DNA from: UBA6109 sp035366835 | GTDB lineage: Bacteria > Desulfobacterota > Syntrophia > Syntrophales > UBA6109 | Direction of reading: 5' to 3' | DNA: 34,441 nucleotides | Assembly: GCA_035366835.1 (NCBI GenBank) | Contig: DAOSIS010000033.1 | Coordinates: 1 to 34,441 of the forward strand | Part shown: positions 26,206 through 33,854 of the stretch, piece after piece | How the letters are laid out: each line of letters starts with the position of its first letter | How positions within the stretch are numbered: the first letter of the stretch is position 1 | The notes under the pieces: model-generated | What the model was told of the DNA's origin: nothing | Database searches by the model: none | The model's input: the letters and a program-made list of their open reading frames with translations, nothing else | Position numbers and translations under genes: made by a program

Positions 26206-27114
26206 TCAGGACTTTCTCTTCTTTGCCGGGCGGAATCGCTCCCAGACGGTAACGAACTGGGCCGCAATGAATATGGACGAGTAGGTCCCGATGATCACGC
26301 CGACGATCAGGGCGAAGGCGAAATCATGGATCACTTCGCCGCCCAGGAAGAACAGAATGACGACCACGATCAGGACCGTCAGAGACGTCAGGATCGTCCT
26401 GCTCAATGTCTGGTTGATGCTCGTGTTGATGAGTTCTCCCAGCGGCTGCCGGGGATTCTTCCTCACGTTCTCGCGGATGCGGTCGAAGATGACGATCGTG
26501 TCGTTGATGGAGTAACCGACGATGGTCAGCAGGGCGGCCACGATGGTCAGCGTGAATTCCTTATTCAGGAGCGAGAGCGCCCCCACGGTGATGACCGTAT
26601 CGTGGACGAGGGCCAGGATGCCCCCCAGGGCATAGCGCAGTTCAAACCGGAACGCGATATAGACCAGCATGCCGATCCAGGAGAAAACGAGCGCCCAGAT
26701 CGCCTTGTTCGTGAGGTCCTTGCCCACCTTGGGACCGACGACCTCGACCCGGCGGATTTCGAAGGTGCCCTTTCCCATGGCCGTCGTGAGGGCGTCGTCG
26801 ATCTTTCCCGAGAGGCCTTTCGTGTCGGATGAGGACTCGTGCGTACGCACCACGAACTCCTGTGGCCCCACCTGCTGGATGATGCTGTTCTCGAGTCCGA
26901 TCGGTTTGAAGGCGCTGCGGATCTTTTCCGTCGGTGTTTCGGCGTTGAACTTGATCTGGACGAGCGTACCGCCGGCAAAATCGATGCCGTAATTCAGGCC
27001 TCCGTGGACGACGATCGACAGGATGCTGACGACGATCATCACGACCGAAGCGACGAAGGCGATCTTCATCTTCCCCACGAAGTCGAGATTCATATTCTGC
27101 TTGATCAGTTCCAT
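26206..27114 (-). CDS. secF: protein translocase subunit SecF
   Basis: Inner-membrane RND-type subunit that, with SecD and YajC, uses the proton motive force to pull exported proteins through SecYEG. The 302 residues hold TM1, the periplasmic P domain starting NYGIDFAGGTLVQIKF, and five further helices containing ALVHDTVITVGALSL and the hallmark GYSINDTIVIFDRIREN. It lies 15 bp after secD on the same strand. Confidence 0.97.
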   Translation of the reverse strand: MELIKQNMNLDFVGKMKIAFVASVVMIVVSILSIVVHGGLNYGIDFAGGTLVQIKFNAETPTEKIRSAFKPIGLENSIIQQVGPQEFVVRTHESSSDTKGLSGKIDDALTTAMGKGTFEIRRVEVVGPKVGKDLTNKAIWALVFSWIGMLVYIAFRFELRYALGGILALVHDTVITVGALSLLNKEFTLTIVAALLTIVGYSINDTIVIFDRIRENVRKNPRQPLGELINTSINQTLSRTILTSLTVLIVVVILFFLGGEVIHDFAFALIVGVIIGTYSSIFIAAQFVTVWERFRPAKKRKS

Positions 27115-27129
27115 GAAGATCCCCCGCGA

Positions 27130-28731
27130 TTATATGCTGAGCGTCTGGAGCTTGCGGTTCCAGACAAAATAGTCGAAGACGATCCGCGTCACGAAGACGG
27201 CCGTAAACATGCTGGCGACAAGGCCGATGCTGAGCGTGACCGCGAATCCCTTGATCGGGCCCGTTCCGAAACCGAAGAGGAAGAAGGCCGCAATCAGGGT
27301 GGTCAGGTTGGAGTCGAAGATGGTCAGGAAGGCCTTCGCGTAGCCGGCCTCGATCGCCGCCCGCGGCGTCTTGCCCAGCCGCAGTTCTTCCCGGATCCGT
27401 TCGTAGATGAGGACGTTCGCGTCCACGGCCATGCCGATGACGAGCACGATGCCGGCGATGCCGGGCAGCGTGAGGGTCGCCCGGAAGGCTGCGAGCGCGC
27501 CCAGGATGAGCAGGATGTTGAGAAGCAGGGCCAGGTTGGCGACAAACCCGGAAAGCCGGTAGTAGACGACCATGAAGACGACGACGGCGATGCCTCCCAA
27601 GAGGATGGACCAGATGCCCCGCTCGATGGAATCCTTCCCCAGCGACGGACCCACGGTCCGCTCCTCGAGGATGTTGACCGGCGCCGGGAGGGCGCCCGCG
27701 CGCAGGACGATGGCGAGGTCCCGCGCTTCATCCATGGTGAACGAGCCGGTGATCTGGGCGTTGCCGCCGGAGATCCTCTCCTGGATGACCGGCGCGGAAT
27801 GGACGCTGCCATCCAGAACGATCGCCAGCCTCTTCTTGATGTTCTCGCCCGTGATCCGCTCGAAGTCGGCCGCCCCCTGGGAATTGAATTTCAGCGATAC
27901 ATGCGGCTCGCCGAAACGATCGCCGATCTGGACCGTGGCGCTTTCCAGGGATTCGCCGGTCAGCAGCGTCTTGCTCTTGAGCAGGATGGGCGAAGTCGAT
28001 CGCCGGCCCGACTGGCGGTCGACGCGGACCTCGTTCAGGAGTTCATCCCCCTCGGGGATATTTCCTTTGATCGCCTCCTCCAGGCTGTGCTCCTCGTCCA
28101 CGAGCTTGAATTCGAGAAGTGCGGTCCTTCCGATCAGGTTCTTGGCCCGGCCGGGGTCTTTCACTCCCGGCATCTGCACGATGATCCGATTCTCCGCCTG
28201 AGGGATGATCTCCGGTTCGGAGATGCCGAACTGGTCCACGCGGTTGCGGATCGTTTCGAGGCTCTGCTCTACGGCGAGTTTCTTGATCTCGTCCTTGCGC
28301 TTGCTCCGGATGTCCAGCGTGACCTTGTGCCTGCCGTCAACGACCTCGGATCCCACCTGCTCGAGGTCGGCGTACTGCTCCTTGATTAGCCTTTCGAAGG
28401 CGCTCTGGGAGGCGCTGTCCGGGAGCTCCAGCGAGATGCTGCTGCCCTTGGTCCGCTCGATGTGCTTGAAGCGGATCCTGCTTTCCATCATCGCTTCCCG
28501 AAGGTTGTTCGTGAGACGCTCGGCGTTGCTTTCAACGGCCTTTTCGGTGTCGACCTCCAGGACGAGGTGCATGCCACCCTGCAGGTCCAATCCGAGATGG
28601 ATGGTTTCCTTGGGCAGGTTCTCCTTCCAGAAGGGGGGGAGATTGCTCGTGAGGGTGGGTGTCAGGTAAAACAGCGCCACCAGGCACACGATCACGGTGA
28701 TCGCCGTTCTCATCCGTAAGCTTTTCCACAT
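27130..28731 (-). CDS. secD: protein translocase subunit SecD
   Basis: Partner of SecF; 533 residues. TM1 is followed by HLGLDLQGGMHLVLEVD, the large periplasmic P1 domain (about 40-340, with NRVDQFGISEPEI and RIIVQMPGVKDP), and a C-terminal bundle of five helices with GIAGIVLVIGMAVDANVLIYERIREE. The order yajC-secD-secF and short spacing (18 and 15 bp) mark a single transcription unit. The ribosome-binding site AAAGG is modest. Confidence 0.97.
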   Translation of the reverse strand: MWKSLRMRTAITVIVCLVALFYLTPTLTSNLPPFWKENLPKETIHLGLDLQGGMHLVLEVDTEKAVESNAERLTNNLREAMMESRIRFKHIERTKGSSISLELPDSASQSAFERLIKEQYADLEQVGSEVVDGRHKVTLDIRSKRKDEIKKLAVEQSLETIRNRVDQFGISEPEIIPQAENRIIVQMPGVKDPGRAKNLIGRTALLEFKLVDEEHSLEEAIKGNIPEGDELLNEVRVDRQSGRRSTSPILLKSKTLLTGESLESATVQIGDRFGEPHVSLKFNSQGAADFERITGENIKKRLAIVLDGSVHSAPVIQERISGGNAQITGSFTMDEARDLAIVLRAGALPAPVNILEERTVGPSLGKDSIERGIWSILLGGIAVVVFMVVYYRLSGFVANLALLLNILLILGALAAFRATLTLPGIAGIVLVIGMAVDANVLIYERIREELRLGKTPRAAIEAGYAKAFLTIFDSNLTTLIAAFFLFGFGTGPIKGFAVTLSIGLVASMFTAVFVTRIVFDYFVWNRKLQTLSI

Positions 28732-28749
28732 AATGAGGACCTTTCCGTT

Positions 28750-29082
28750 CTATTCTTTTTCTTTGTCGCCCTTCTGCAGGATGCCGGCGATGCTGCCGCG
28801 GGTCACCTTGATCTTGACGTTGGGTGCGATCTCGAGCGTCACCACCGTGTCCGTCAGCGCGGCGATCTTGCCGTGGATCCCGCCCGTGGTCACGATCGTA
28901 TCCCCGTGGGCGAGGCCGCCGAGCATTTCCTTGTGTTCCTTCTGCTTTTTCTGCTGGGGCCGGATGATGAGAAAATAGAAGATGGCGAAGAGGATCGCCA
29001 TCATCACGAAGAAGCTGATGTCACCGCCCGGAGCGGCCTGTCCGCCGCCGGGACCTCCCATGGCATAAGCGATTGAATTCAA
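28750..29082 (-). CDS. yajC: preprotein translocase subunit YajC (TTG start)
   Basis: Accessory subunit of the SecDF-YajC complex; 110 residues. One membrane helix (about 23-41, SFFVMMAILFAIFYFLIIRP) is followed by the cytoplasmic RPQQKKQKEHKEML and a small beta domain (GDTIVTTGGIHGKI). The start is TTG 29082, strongly marked by AAGGAGG 8 nt upstream; that site overlaps the tgt stop codon, so the two genes are coupled. There is no ATG before residue 8. Confidence 0.95.
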   Translation of the reverse strand: MNSIAYAMGGPGGGQAAPGGDISFFVMMAILFAIFYFLIIRPQQKKQKEHKEMLGGLAHGDTIVTTGGIHGKIAALTDTVVTLEIAPNVKIKVTRGSIAGILQKGDKEKE

Positions 29083-29086
29083 TGGA

Positions 29087-30211
29087 TTATCCTCCTTGTC
29101 GATTCAGGAATTCCTTCTGAAAATCTGCATACCTGTCTTCTGCAACGGCCCTGCGGATGCGCTCCATCAGGCGGATGTAATGCCGAACGTTGTGGATCGT
29201 ATTCAGGACCAGCGCCAGGATCTCCCCGGCGACAAAAAGATGCCGCAGATAGGCGCGCGAGAAGTTCCTGCACGTGTGGCAGTCGCAGTCGCGGTCCAGC
29301 GGCTCTTGGTCGTCCCGATAACGGGCGTGTTTTATAACAACCTTTTCTCCGTTTGTAAACAACAATCCATGCCGCGCGCAGCGCGTGGGAAGCACGCAAT
29401 CGAACATGTCGATGCCGTAGCCGATGCAACGGACGATGTCCTCCGGCGTGCCCACGCCCATCAGGTAGCGGGGCCTGTCCTCCGGCAGCAGCGGGGCCGT
29501 CCGCCCGGTGATCTCGTACATGAGTTCCCGGGGTTCCCCGACGCTGACGCCGCCGACCGCATACCCGTCGAAGCCGATGGAGACGAGTTCCTCTGCGGCC
29601 CGGCGGCGCAGTTCGGGATAGACGCCGCCCTGGACGATTCCGAACAGCGCCCGGTCGTCCGCCCTCCTGTGCCGTCGGCTCCGCGCCGCCCAGTCGGTCG
29701 TCAGCTTCAGGGACGCCTCCGTATCCTCCCGCGAGCAAGGATAGGGCGTGCATTCGTCGAGGCACATCATGATGTCCGACCCGATCGTCTCCTGGACCGC
29801 GAGCGCCGTCTCCGGGGTCAGGAGATGGCGCGAACCGTCGATATGGGACTGGAAGAGGACCCCCTCGGGCGTGATCCTGCGCAACTTGGCCAGGCTGTGG
29901 ACCTGAAAACCGCCGCTGTCGGTGAGGATCGGTCTGCTCCAGCCCATAAAGCGGTGAAGGCCTCCGGCCGTGCCGATCGTCCCGCTTCCGGGACGGAGGT
30001 AGAGGTGGTAGGTGTTGGCGAGGATCATTTCCACGCCGAGGGCCTCGGCCTGGGAGGGCAGGAGGGCCTTGAGCGCCCCCTGCGTTCCGACGGGCATGAA
30101 GGCGGGCGTATCCACCGTGCCGTGCGCCGTCACGAGCCGGCCCGTCCGGGCATCGCAGCCGCCATCCTTTCGAATCCGCTCGAAGCGGAAGCCCTGTCCG
30201 GATTGGGACAT
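29087..30211 (-). CDS. tgt: queuine tRNA-ribosyltransferase
   Basis: Exchanges guanine-34 for preQ1 in tRNAs with GUN anticodons; 374 residues. It has D98 in TDSGGFQV, the nucleophile D271 in YGIDMFDCVLPTR, and a zinc site C309, C311, C314 and H340 (CDCHTC ... NTIHN). These four match the Escherichia coli positions with a constant shift of seven. ATG 30211 has AAGGA 9 nt upstream. It lies 14 bp after queA, whose product works on the next step of the same queuosine pathway. Confidence 0.98.
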   Translation of the reverse strand: MSQSGQGFRFERIRKDGGCDARTGRLVTAHGTVDTPAFMPVGTQGALKALLPSQAEALGVEMILANTYHLYLRPGSGTIGTAGGLHRFMGWSRPILTDSGGFQVHSLAKLRRITPEGVLFQSHIDGSRHLLTPETALAVQETIGSDIMMCLDECTPYPCSREDTEASLKLTTDWAARSRRHRRADDRALFGIVQGGVYPELRRRAAEELVSIGFDGYAVGGVSVGEPRELMYEITGRTAPLLPEDRPRYLMGVGTPEDIVRCIGYGIDMFDCVLPTRCARHGLLFTNGEKVVIKHARYRDDQEPLDRDCDCHTCRNFSRAYLRHLFVAGEILALVLNTIHNVRHYIRLMERIRRAVAEDRYADFQKEFLNRQGG

Positions 30212-30225
30212 CGGCCGGTTTCCTT

Positions 30226-31257
30226 TCACAGGATCAGCATGCAGTCGCCGTAGCTGAAGAAACGGTACCGCTCCCGGACCGCCTCCGCGTAGGCCTCCAT
30301 CATCCGCTCCCTGCCGGCGAAGGCGCAGACGAGCAGGAAGAGGGAGGAGCGGGGCAGATGGAAGTTGGTCAGGAGGGCGCCGACGCGGCGGAAGGGCCGT
30401 CCCGGATAGAGGTAGAGGCGCGTTCGCAGCGACCCGGCGGCGATTGCGCCGCCGTCGCCGGCGGCCGTCTCGATCGTCCTCGTCGAGGTCGTGCCGACGG
30501 CGACGACCCGCGCCGCGGCGTTGATGGTCCGGGCTGCCTCGGCCCCGATCTCGATCCGCTCTTCGTCCATCACGTGGTCTTCCACGCTTGCCGCTTCGAT
30601 CGGACGGAACGTGCCGTAGCCGACGTGCAGCGTCACCGCCGCGACGGGGATCCCCCGGCTGCGGATCGCATCGAGGACCGCGGGGGTGAAGTGGAGGCCT
30701 GCGGTGGGGGCGGCGACGGAGCCCGGAACGCGGGCATAGACGGTCTGGTACCGGTCGAGGTCTGCGGCGGAGATGCCCGCTCCTCCCCTGCGTTTGATGT
30801 AGGGAGGAAGGGGGGCGTATCCGTGCTCGTTCAGGAAGGCGTTGAAATCCGCACCCGTCCTGAAGCGGATCCGCCACGTGCCGTCCGGCAGCTTTTCCAG
30901 GATTTCCGCTTCCGCGTCCGTTCCGAGCCGCACGGAGGTCCCCGCCTTCACCCTGCGGCCGGGTTTCAGGAGGGCCGTCCAGTGCGCGCTTCGTTCGTCT
31001 TCGCAGGAAAGAAGGAGGAACTCGACCCGGCCGCCCGATTCCTTGCTTCCGAAGAGGCGCGCGGGGATGACGCGGGAATCGTTGACGACGACGGCATCGC
31101 CGGGGCGGAGATACTCGGGAAAATCCGAAAAAGTCCGGTGCTCCAGCCTCCCCGAATCCCGGTGGACGACGAGCAGGCGCGACCGATCCCGTTCCTCGCA
31201 GGGCGCCTGCGCGATCAATTCCTCGGGGAGTTCATAATCGAAGTCAGCCAGTTTCAT
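30226..31257 (-). CDS. queA: S-adenosylmethionine:tRNA ribosyltransferase-isomerase
   Basis: Converts preQ1-tRNA to epoxyqueuosine-tRNA using the ribosyl part of S-adenosylmethionine; 343 residues. Family features are the N-terminal DFDYELPEELIAQ, DRSRLLVV, the LRPGDAVVVNDSRVIPARL segment, GYAPLPPYIKR, VAAPTAGLHFT and the C-terminal TNFHLPRSSLFLLVCAF. No Shine-Dalgarno is visible before ATG 31257, but the start is fixed by homology (MKLADFDYELP). It is 49 bp after the DUF2065 gene and 14 bp before tgt. Confidence 0.97.
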   Translation of the reverse strand: MKLADFDYELPEELIAQAPCEERDRSRLLVVHRDSGRLEHRTFSDFPEYLRPGDAVVVNDSRVIPARLFGSKESGGRVEFLLLSCEDERSAHWTALLKPGRRVKAGTSVRLGTDAEAEILEKLPDGTWRIRFRTGADFNAFLNEHGYAPLPPYIKRRGGAGISAADLDRYQTVYARVPGSVAAPTAGLHFTPAVLDAIRSRGIPVAAVTLHVGYGTFRPIEAASVEDHVMDEERIEIGAEAARTINAAARVVAVGTTSTRTIETAAGDGGAIAAGSLRTRLYLYPGRPFRRVGALLTNFHLPRSSLFLLVCAFAGRERMMEAYAEAVRERYRFFSYGDCMLIL

Positions 31258-31306
31258 AGGGAAGAGGCCCCGGGGCAGGACCTTCTCGGGATCGGTTTCC
31301 GCACGG

Positions 31307-31492
31307 TCAGCTCCGGCCGAACCAGACGAGGGCGAGGCCGCCCAGCATGGCCGCCAGTCCCAGAAAACGCAGCTTGGAATCCGGCACGTCCACCAGTTTG
31401 ACAAGGTATTTCTTGATCTTGTCGGGGAAGGCGAAATAGGGGAGCCCTTCGATGACGAACACCATTCCCAGTACGCAGAGAAAGTATTTCAT
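31307..31492 (-). CDS. DUF2065 family small membrane protein
   Basis: A 61-residue protein with two membrane segments (about 3-18, FLCVLGMVFVIEGLPYF, and 43-58, FLGLAAMLGGLALVWF). It matches the YjeT/DUF2065 layout, with FPDKIKKYLVKL between the helices. Its function is unknown. The ATG overlaps the mazG stop (ATGA at 31489-31492), so it is translationally coupled. Confidence 0.88.
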   Translation of the reverse strand: MKYFLCVLGMVFVIEGLPYFAFPDKIKKYLVKLVDVPDSKLRFLGLAAMLGGLALVWFGRS

Positions 31493-32295
31493 CGCTGTTC
31501 TTCCTGCTTGACTTCATTCCAGAGGTCGTCCATTCGCCGGGGCGTCGCCTCCGCCGGCGACAGATTTTCCCGGCGGAGACGTTCCTCGACGCGGCGGAAG
31601 CGTTCTATAAATTTTTTCACCGCGCCCGTCAAGGATTGCTCCGCGTCCACCTTCGCGAAACGGCAGAGGTTGACGATGCTGAAGAGAAGGTCGCCGATCT
31701 CTTCATCGATCCGGGCCTCCTCGGCCGTCGCCAGCGCGGCGCGGAGTTCGGCCATCTCTTCGTCGATCTTCTTCAGGACGCCGCCGGCGTCTTCCCAGTC
31801 GAAGCCGACCCCGGCGGCGGCCTCGCCGATCCGCTGCGCCCTCGCCAGGGCGGGCAGGGCGCGGGGGACGCCCTCCAGCGCCCCCTGCCTGCCCGCGGGT
31901 TTCCCCTCGATCCGTTCCTTGATGTCCTGCCAGTTCGCCTTGACGTCCGCAACGCCGTTCACGCGTACCTGCCCGTAGACATGTGGATGGCGCCGGACCA
32001 TCTTTGCGCCCACGGCCGTCGTCACATCGGCAAGAGAAAATTCGGAGGCCTCTTCGGCAAGGCGGACCAGAAAGAGGATCTGGAAGAGGAGGTCCCCCAG
32101 CTCTTCCTTGAGGGCTTCCGGCCTGCCGCTCCGGATGGCGTCGACCACCTCGTAGGCCTCCTCGAGGAGGTATCGCGCGAGATCTTCCTTGCGCTGTTCC
32201 CGGTCCCAGGGACAGCCCTCCGGGCTCCTCAGTCTGCGGATGATCGCCGCGAGGGCATCGATGTCGTACAGCGACGAAGATTCGGCCTTGTCCAT
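31489..32295 (-). CDS. mazG: nucleoside triphosphate pyrophosphohydrolase MazG
   Basis: House-cleaning enzyme that hydrolyses (d)NTPs, including damaged ones, to NMP and pyrophosphate; 268 residues, the double-domain form. Both MazG domains show the ExxE...ExxD metal motifs: EEAYEVVDAI and EELGDLLFQILFLVRLAEE in the first, DEEMAELRAAL and DEEIGDLLFSIVNLCRF in the second. The segment KMVRRHPHVYG is typical. ATG 32295 has GGGAGG 6 nt upstream. It is the apparent first gene of a nine-gene series running to lepB. Confidence 0.96.
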   Translation of the reverse strand: MDKAESSSLYDIDALAAIIRRLRSPEGCPWDREQRKEDLARYLLEEAYEVVDAIRSGRPEALKEELGDLLFQILFLVRLAEEASEFSLADVTTAVGAKMVRRHPHVYGQVRVNGVADVKANWQDIKERIEGKPAGRQGALEGVPRALPALARAQRIGEAAAGVGFDWEDAGGVLKKIDEEMAELRAALATAEEARIDEEIGDLLFSIVNLCRFAKVDAEQSLTGAVKKFIERFRRVEERLRRENLSPAEATPRRMDDLWNEVKQEEQR

Positions 32296-32324
32296 GACGG
32301 ACCTCCCGCGAATTTCACGGCGAT

Positions 32325-32364
32325 GAAAAAAGCCCCCGGGCCGGGAAAAGCCGGCCGCGGGGGC
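32325..32364 (-). terminator. rho-independent terminator of the OFA transporter gene
   Basis: On the minus strand a GC-rich hairpin (32332-32364; arms GCCCCCG/CGGGGGC and GCCGG/CCGGC around a TTTT-containing loop, one bulge) is followed by a run of T (32325-32331). It ends transcription of the transporter 28 bp past its stop and leaves only about 30 bp to the mazG start. Confidence 0.9.
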
Positions 32365-32391
32365 GCCTTGATGCGTTGTCGACACCGAGGA

Positions 32392-33633
32392 TCAGGCGGC
32401 TTTCGCCTTGCGCTCCGGGCGCTTGTAGCTGATCGCGAGAACGAATCCCACGATCAGGAGGCCGGCCGCTGCGTAGAGGGCCGTCGTTTTCGTCAGTTGG
32501 GCGAAGACCAGCGGTCCGAGGACGCCGGCGACGCCCCAGGCCGTCAGCATGATGCCGTAGACGCGGCCGATGTAGGCGGGGCCGAAGGAATCCGCCGCGA
32601 AGGCGGGCATCGTGGCGAACCCGCCGCCGTAGCAGGCCAACAGGTAGCAGGCGATGACGGTGAAGATCACGGAGTTGCCGATCTGGGGCAGCAGGATGTA
32701 GAGGACCGCCTGGGTGATGAACATGGTGATGAAGACGTTCTTGCGGCCCATCTTGTCGGACAACGAGGCCCAGAAGAGGCGTCCGAGTCCGTTGAAGATC
32801 GAGGCGATGGCGAGGATCGTCCCGCCGGCGATGGCCAGCTCCTTGGCGTCGGTGATCGTCTTCTTCAGGACGTCCTGCGCCATGGGGGAGAGCTGGGAAA
32901 GGAGGCCGAGGCCGGCCGACACGTTCAGGCACAGCATGGCCCACAGCATCCACCACTGGGACGTCGTCTTGGCTTCCGCGAAGGTATAGGAATCGGCCGC
33001 GGAGGTCGCCGTCTTGGGCGGCGTGAAGCCGGCGGGCAGCCAGCCCTTGGGAGGATTCTTGAAGACCAGAGCCGACAGGGTGCACAGGACGAGGTAGATC
33101 ACGCCGAGGATGTAGAAGGTGCTGGCCACGCCCATGTTGAGAATCATGCCGGGAACGATCTTGCCGATGAAGAAGGCGCCGAAGCCGAAGCCCATGACCG
33201 CGAGGCCCGTCACGAGGCCGCGCTTGTCGGGGAACCAGCGGATCAGGGTCGCGATGGGCGTGACGTAGCCGAAGCCGTTGCCGAGGCCGCCGATGAGTCC
33301 GTACCCGACGTACATGATGAAGAGACTGCCCGTGGCATCCGCGACGCCGGCCAGGATGGTGCCGATGCCGAAAAGGATGGCGCCGATGGTGGCGACGAAC
33401 TTCGGACCCTTCTTGTCCACGAGCCCTCCGCCGAAGGCGGCGGCGACGCCGATCATGCCGATCAGGATCATGAAGGTGATCTGGACTTGCATCCCGGACC
33501 ATCCGTGCGCCGAAACCAGCGGGTTCTTGAACACCGACCACGCGTAGACCGTGCCGAGGCACAGCTGCAGGACGATTGCCGCGATGGCGATCAACCAACG
33601 CTTGCTTTCGAGATTCTCGTTTCCGTTAGTCAT
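32392..33633 (-). CDS. OFA-type major facilitator superfamily transporter
   Basis: Inner-membrane transporter of 413 residues with 12 helices. The N-terminal QLCLGTVYAWSVFKNPL is the hallmark of the oxalate/formate antiporter (OFA) group. MFS motif A-like loops appear as GGGLVDKKGPKFVA and SDKMGRKNVF; GLGNGFGYVTPIATLIRWFPDKRGL is also typical. The substrate is probably a small carboxylate (formate, oxalate or a related monocarboxylate) but is not fixed by sequence. It has its own promoter and terminator, so it is monocistronic. Confidence 0.9.
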   Translation of the reverse strand: MTNGNENLESKRWLIAIAAIVLQLCLGTVYAWSVFKNPLVSAHGWSGMQVQITFMILIGMIGVAAAFGGGLVDKKGPKFVATIGAILFGIGTILAGVADATGSLFIMYVGYGLIGGLGNGFGYVTPIATLIRWFPDKRGLVTGLAVMGFGFGAFFIGKIVPGMILNMGVASTFYILGVIYLVLCTLSALVFKNPPKGWLPAGFTPPKTATSAADSYTFAEAKTTSQWWMLWAMLCLNVSAGLGLLSQLSPMAQDVLKKTITDAKELAIAGGTILAIASIFNGLGRLFWASLSDKMGRKNVFITMFITQAVLYILLPQIGNSVIFTVIACYLLACYGGGFATMPAFAADSFGPAYIGRVYGIMLTAWGVAGVLGPLVFAQLTKTTALYAAAGLLIVGFVLAISYKRPERKAKAA

Positions 33634-33720
33634 ACGTATGCCCTCTCCTTTTTATTTTGATGAAAGACAGAATATCTTTTCTGACGAAACGCGTGGAAGA
33701 CAAGTATCCCTGAGGCCGCG

Positions 33721-33749
33721 TCTATAGAGGGAACGGAGGTCTTTGTCAA
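33721..33749 (-). promoter_or_regulatory. near-consensus sigma-70 promoter of the OFA transporter
   Basis: On the minus strand TTGACA (33744-33749) and TATAGA (33721-33726) are exactly 17 bp apart. Transcription would start near 33714, giving a leader of about 80 nt. GGAG lies 11-13 nt before the ATG at 33633. Confidence 0.75.
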
Positions 33750-33752
33750 GAG

Positions 33753-33772
33753 GAATATGTCTGAATATGTCT
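33753..33772. promoter_or_regulatory. tandem 10-bp repeat next to the -35 box
   Basis: GAATATGTCT occurs twice in direct succession (33753-33762 and 33763-33772), starting 4 bp upstream of the -35 box of the OFA promoter in its own orientation. An A/T run follows (33774-33781). One-turn spacing and position suggest an activator site or UP-like element. Confidence 0.45.
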
Positions 33773-33854
33773 GAAAAAAAATGAAGATTTTCCCGGACGG
33801 TTTCGGAAATGCTCCGTTCTTCGCCGGGTCGGAAATCCCGTCCGGAGTCCGGTC

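Noticed and set aside
33780..33845. CCGGACGG/CCGTCCGG inverted repeat after the GlcF-like gene as a terminator
   Set aside because: The arms are more than 40 bp apart and the T run is offset; weak support.
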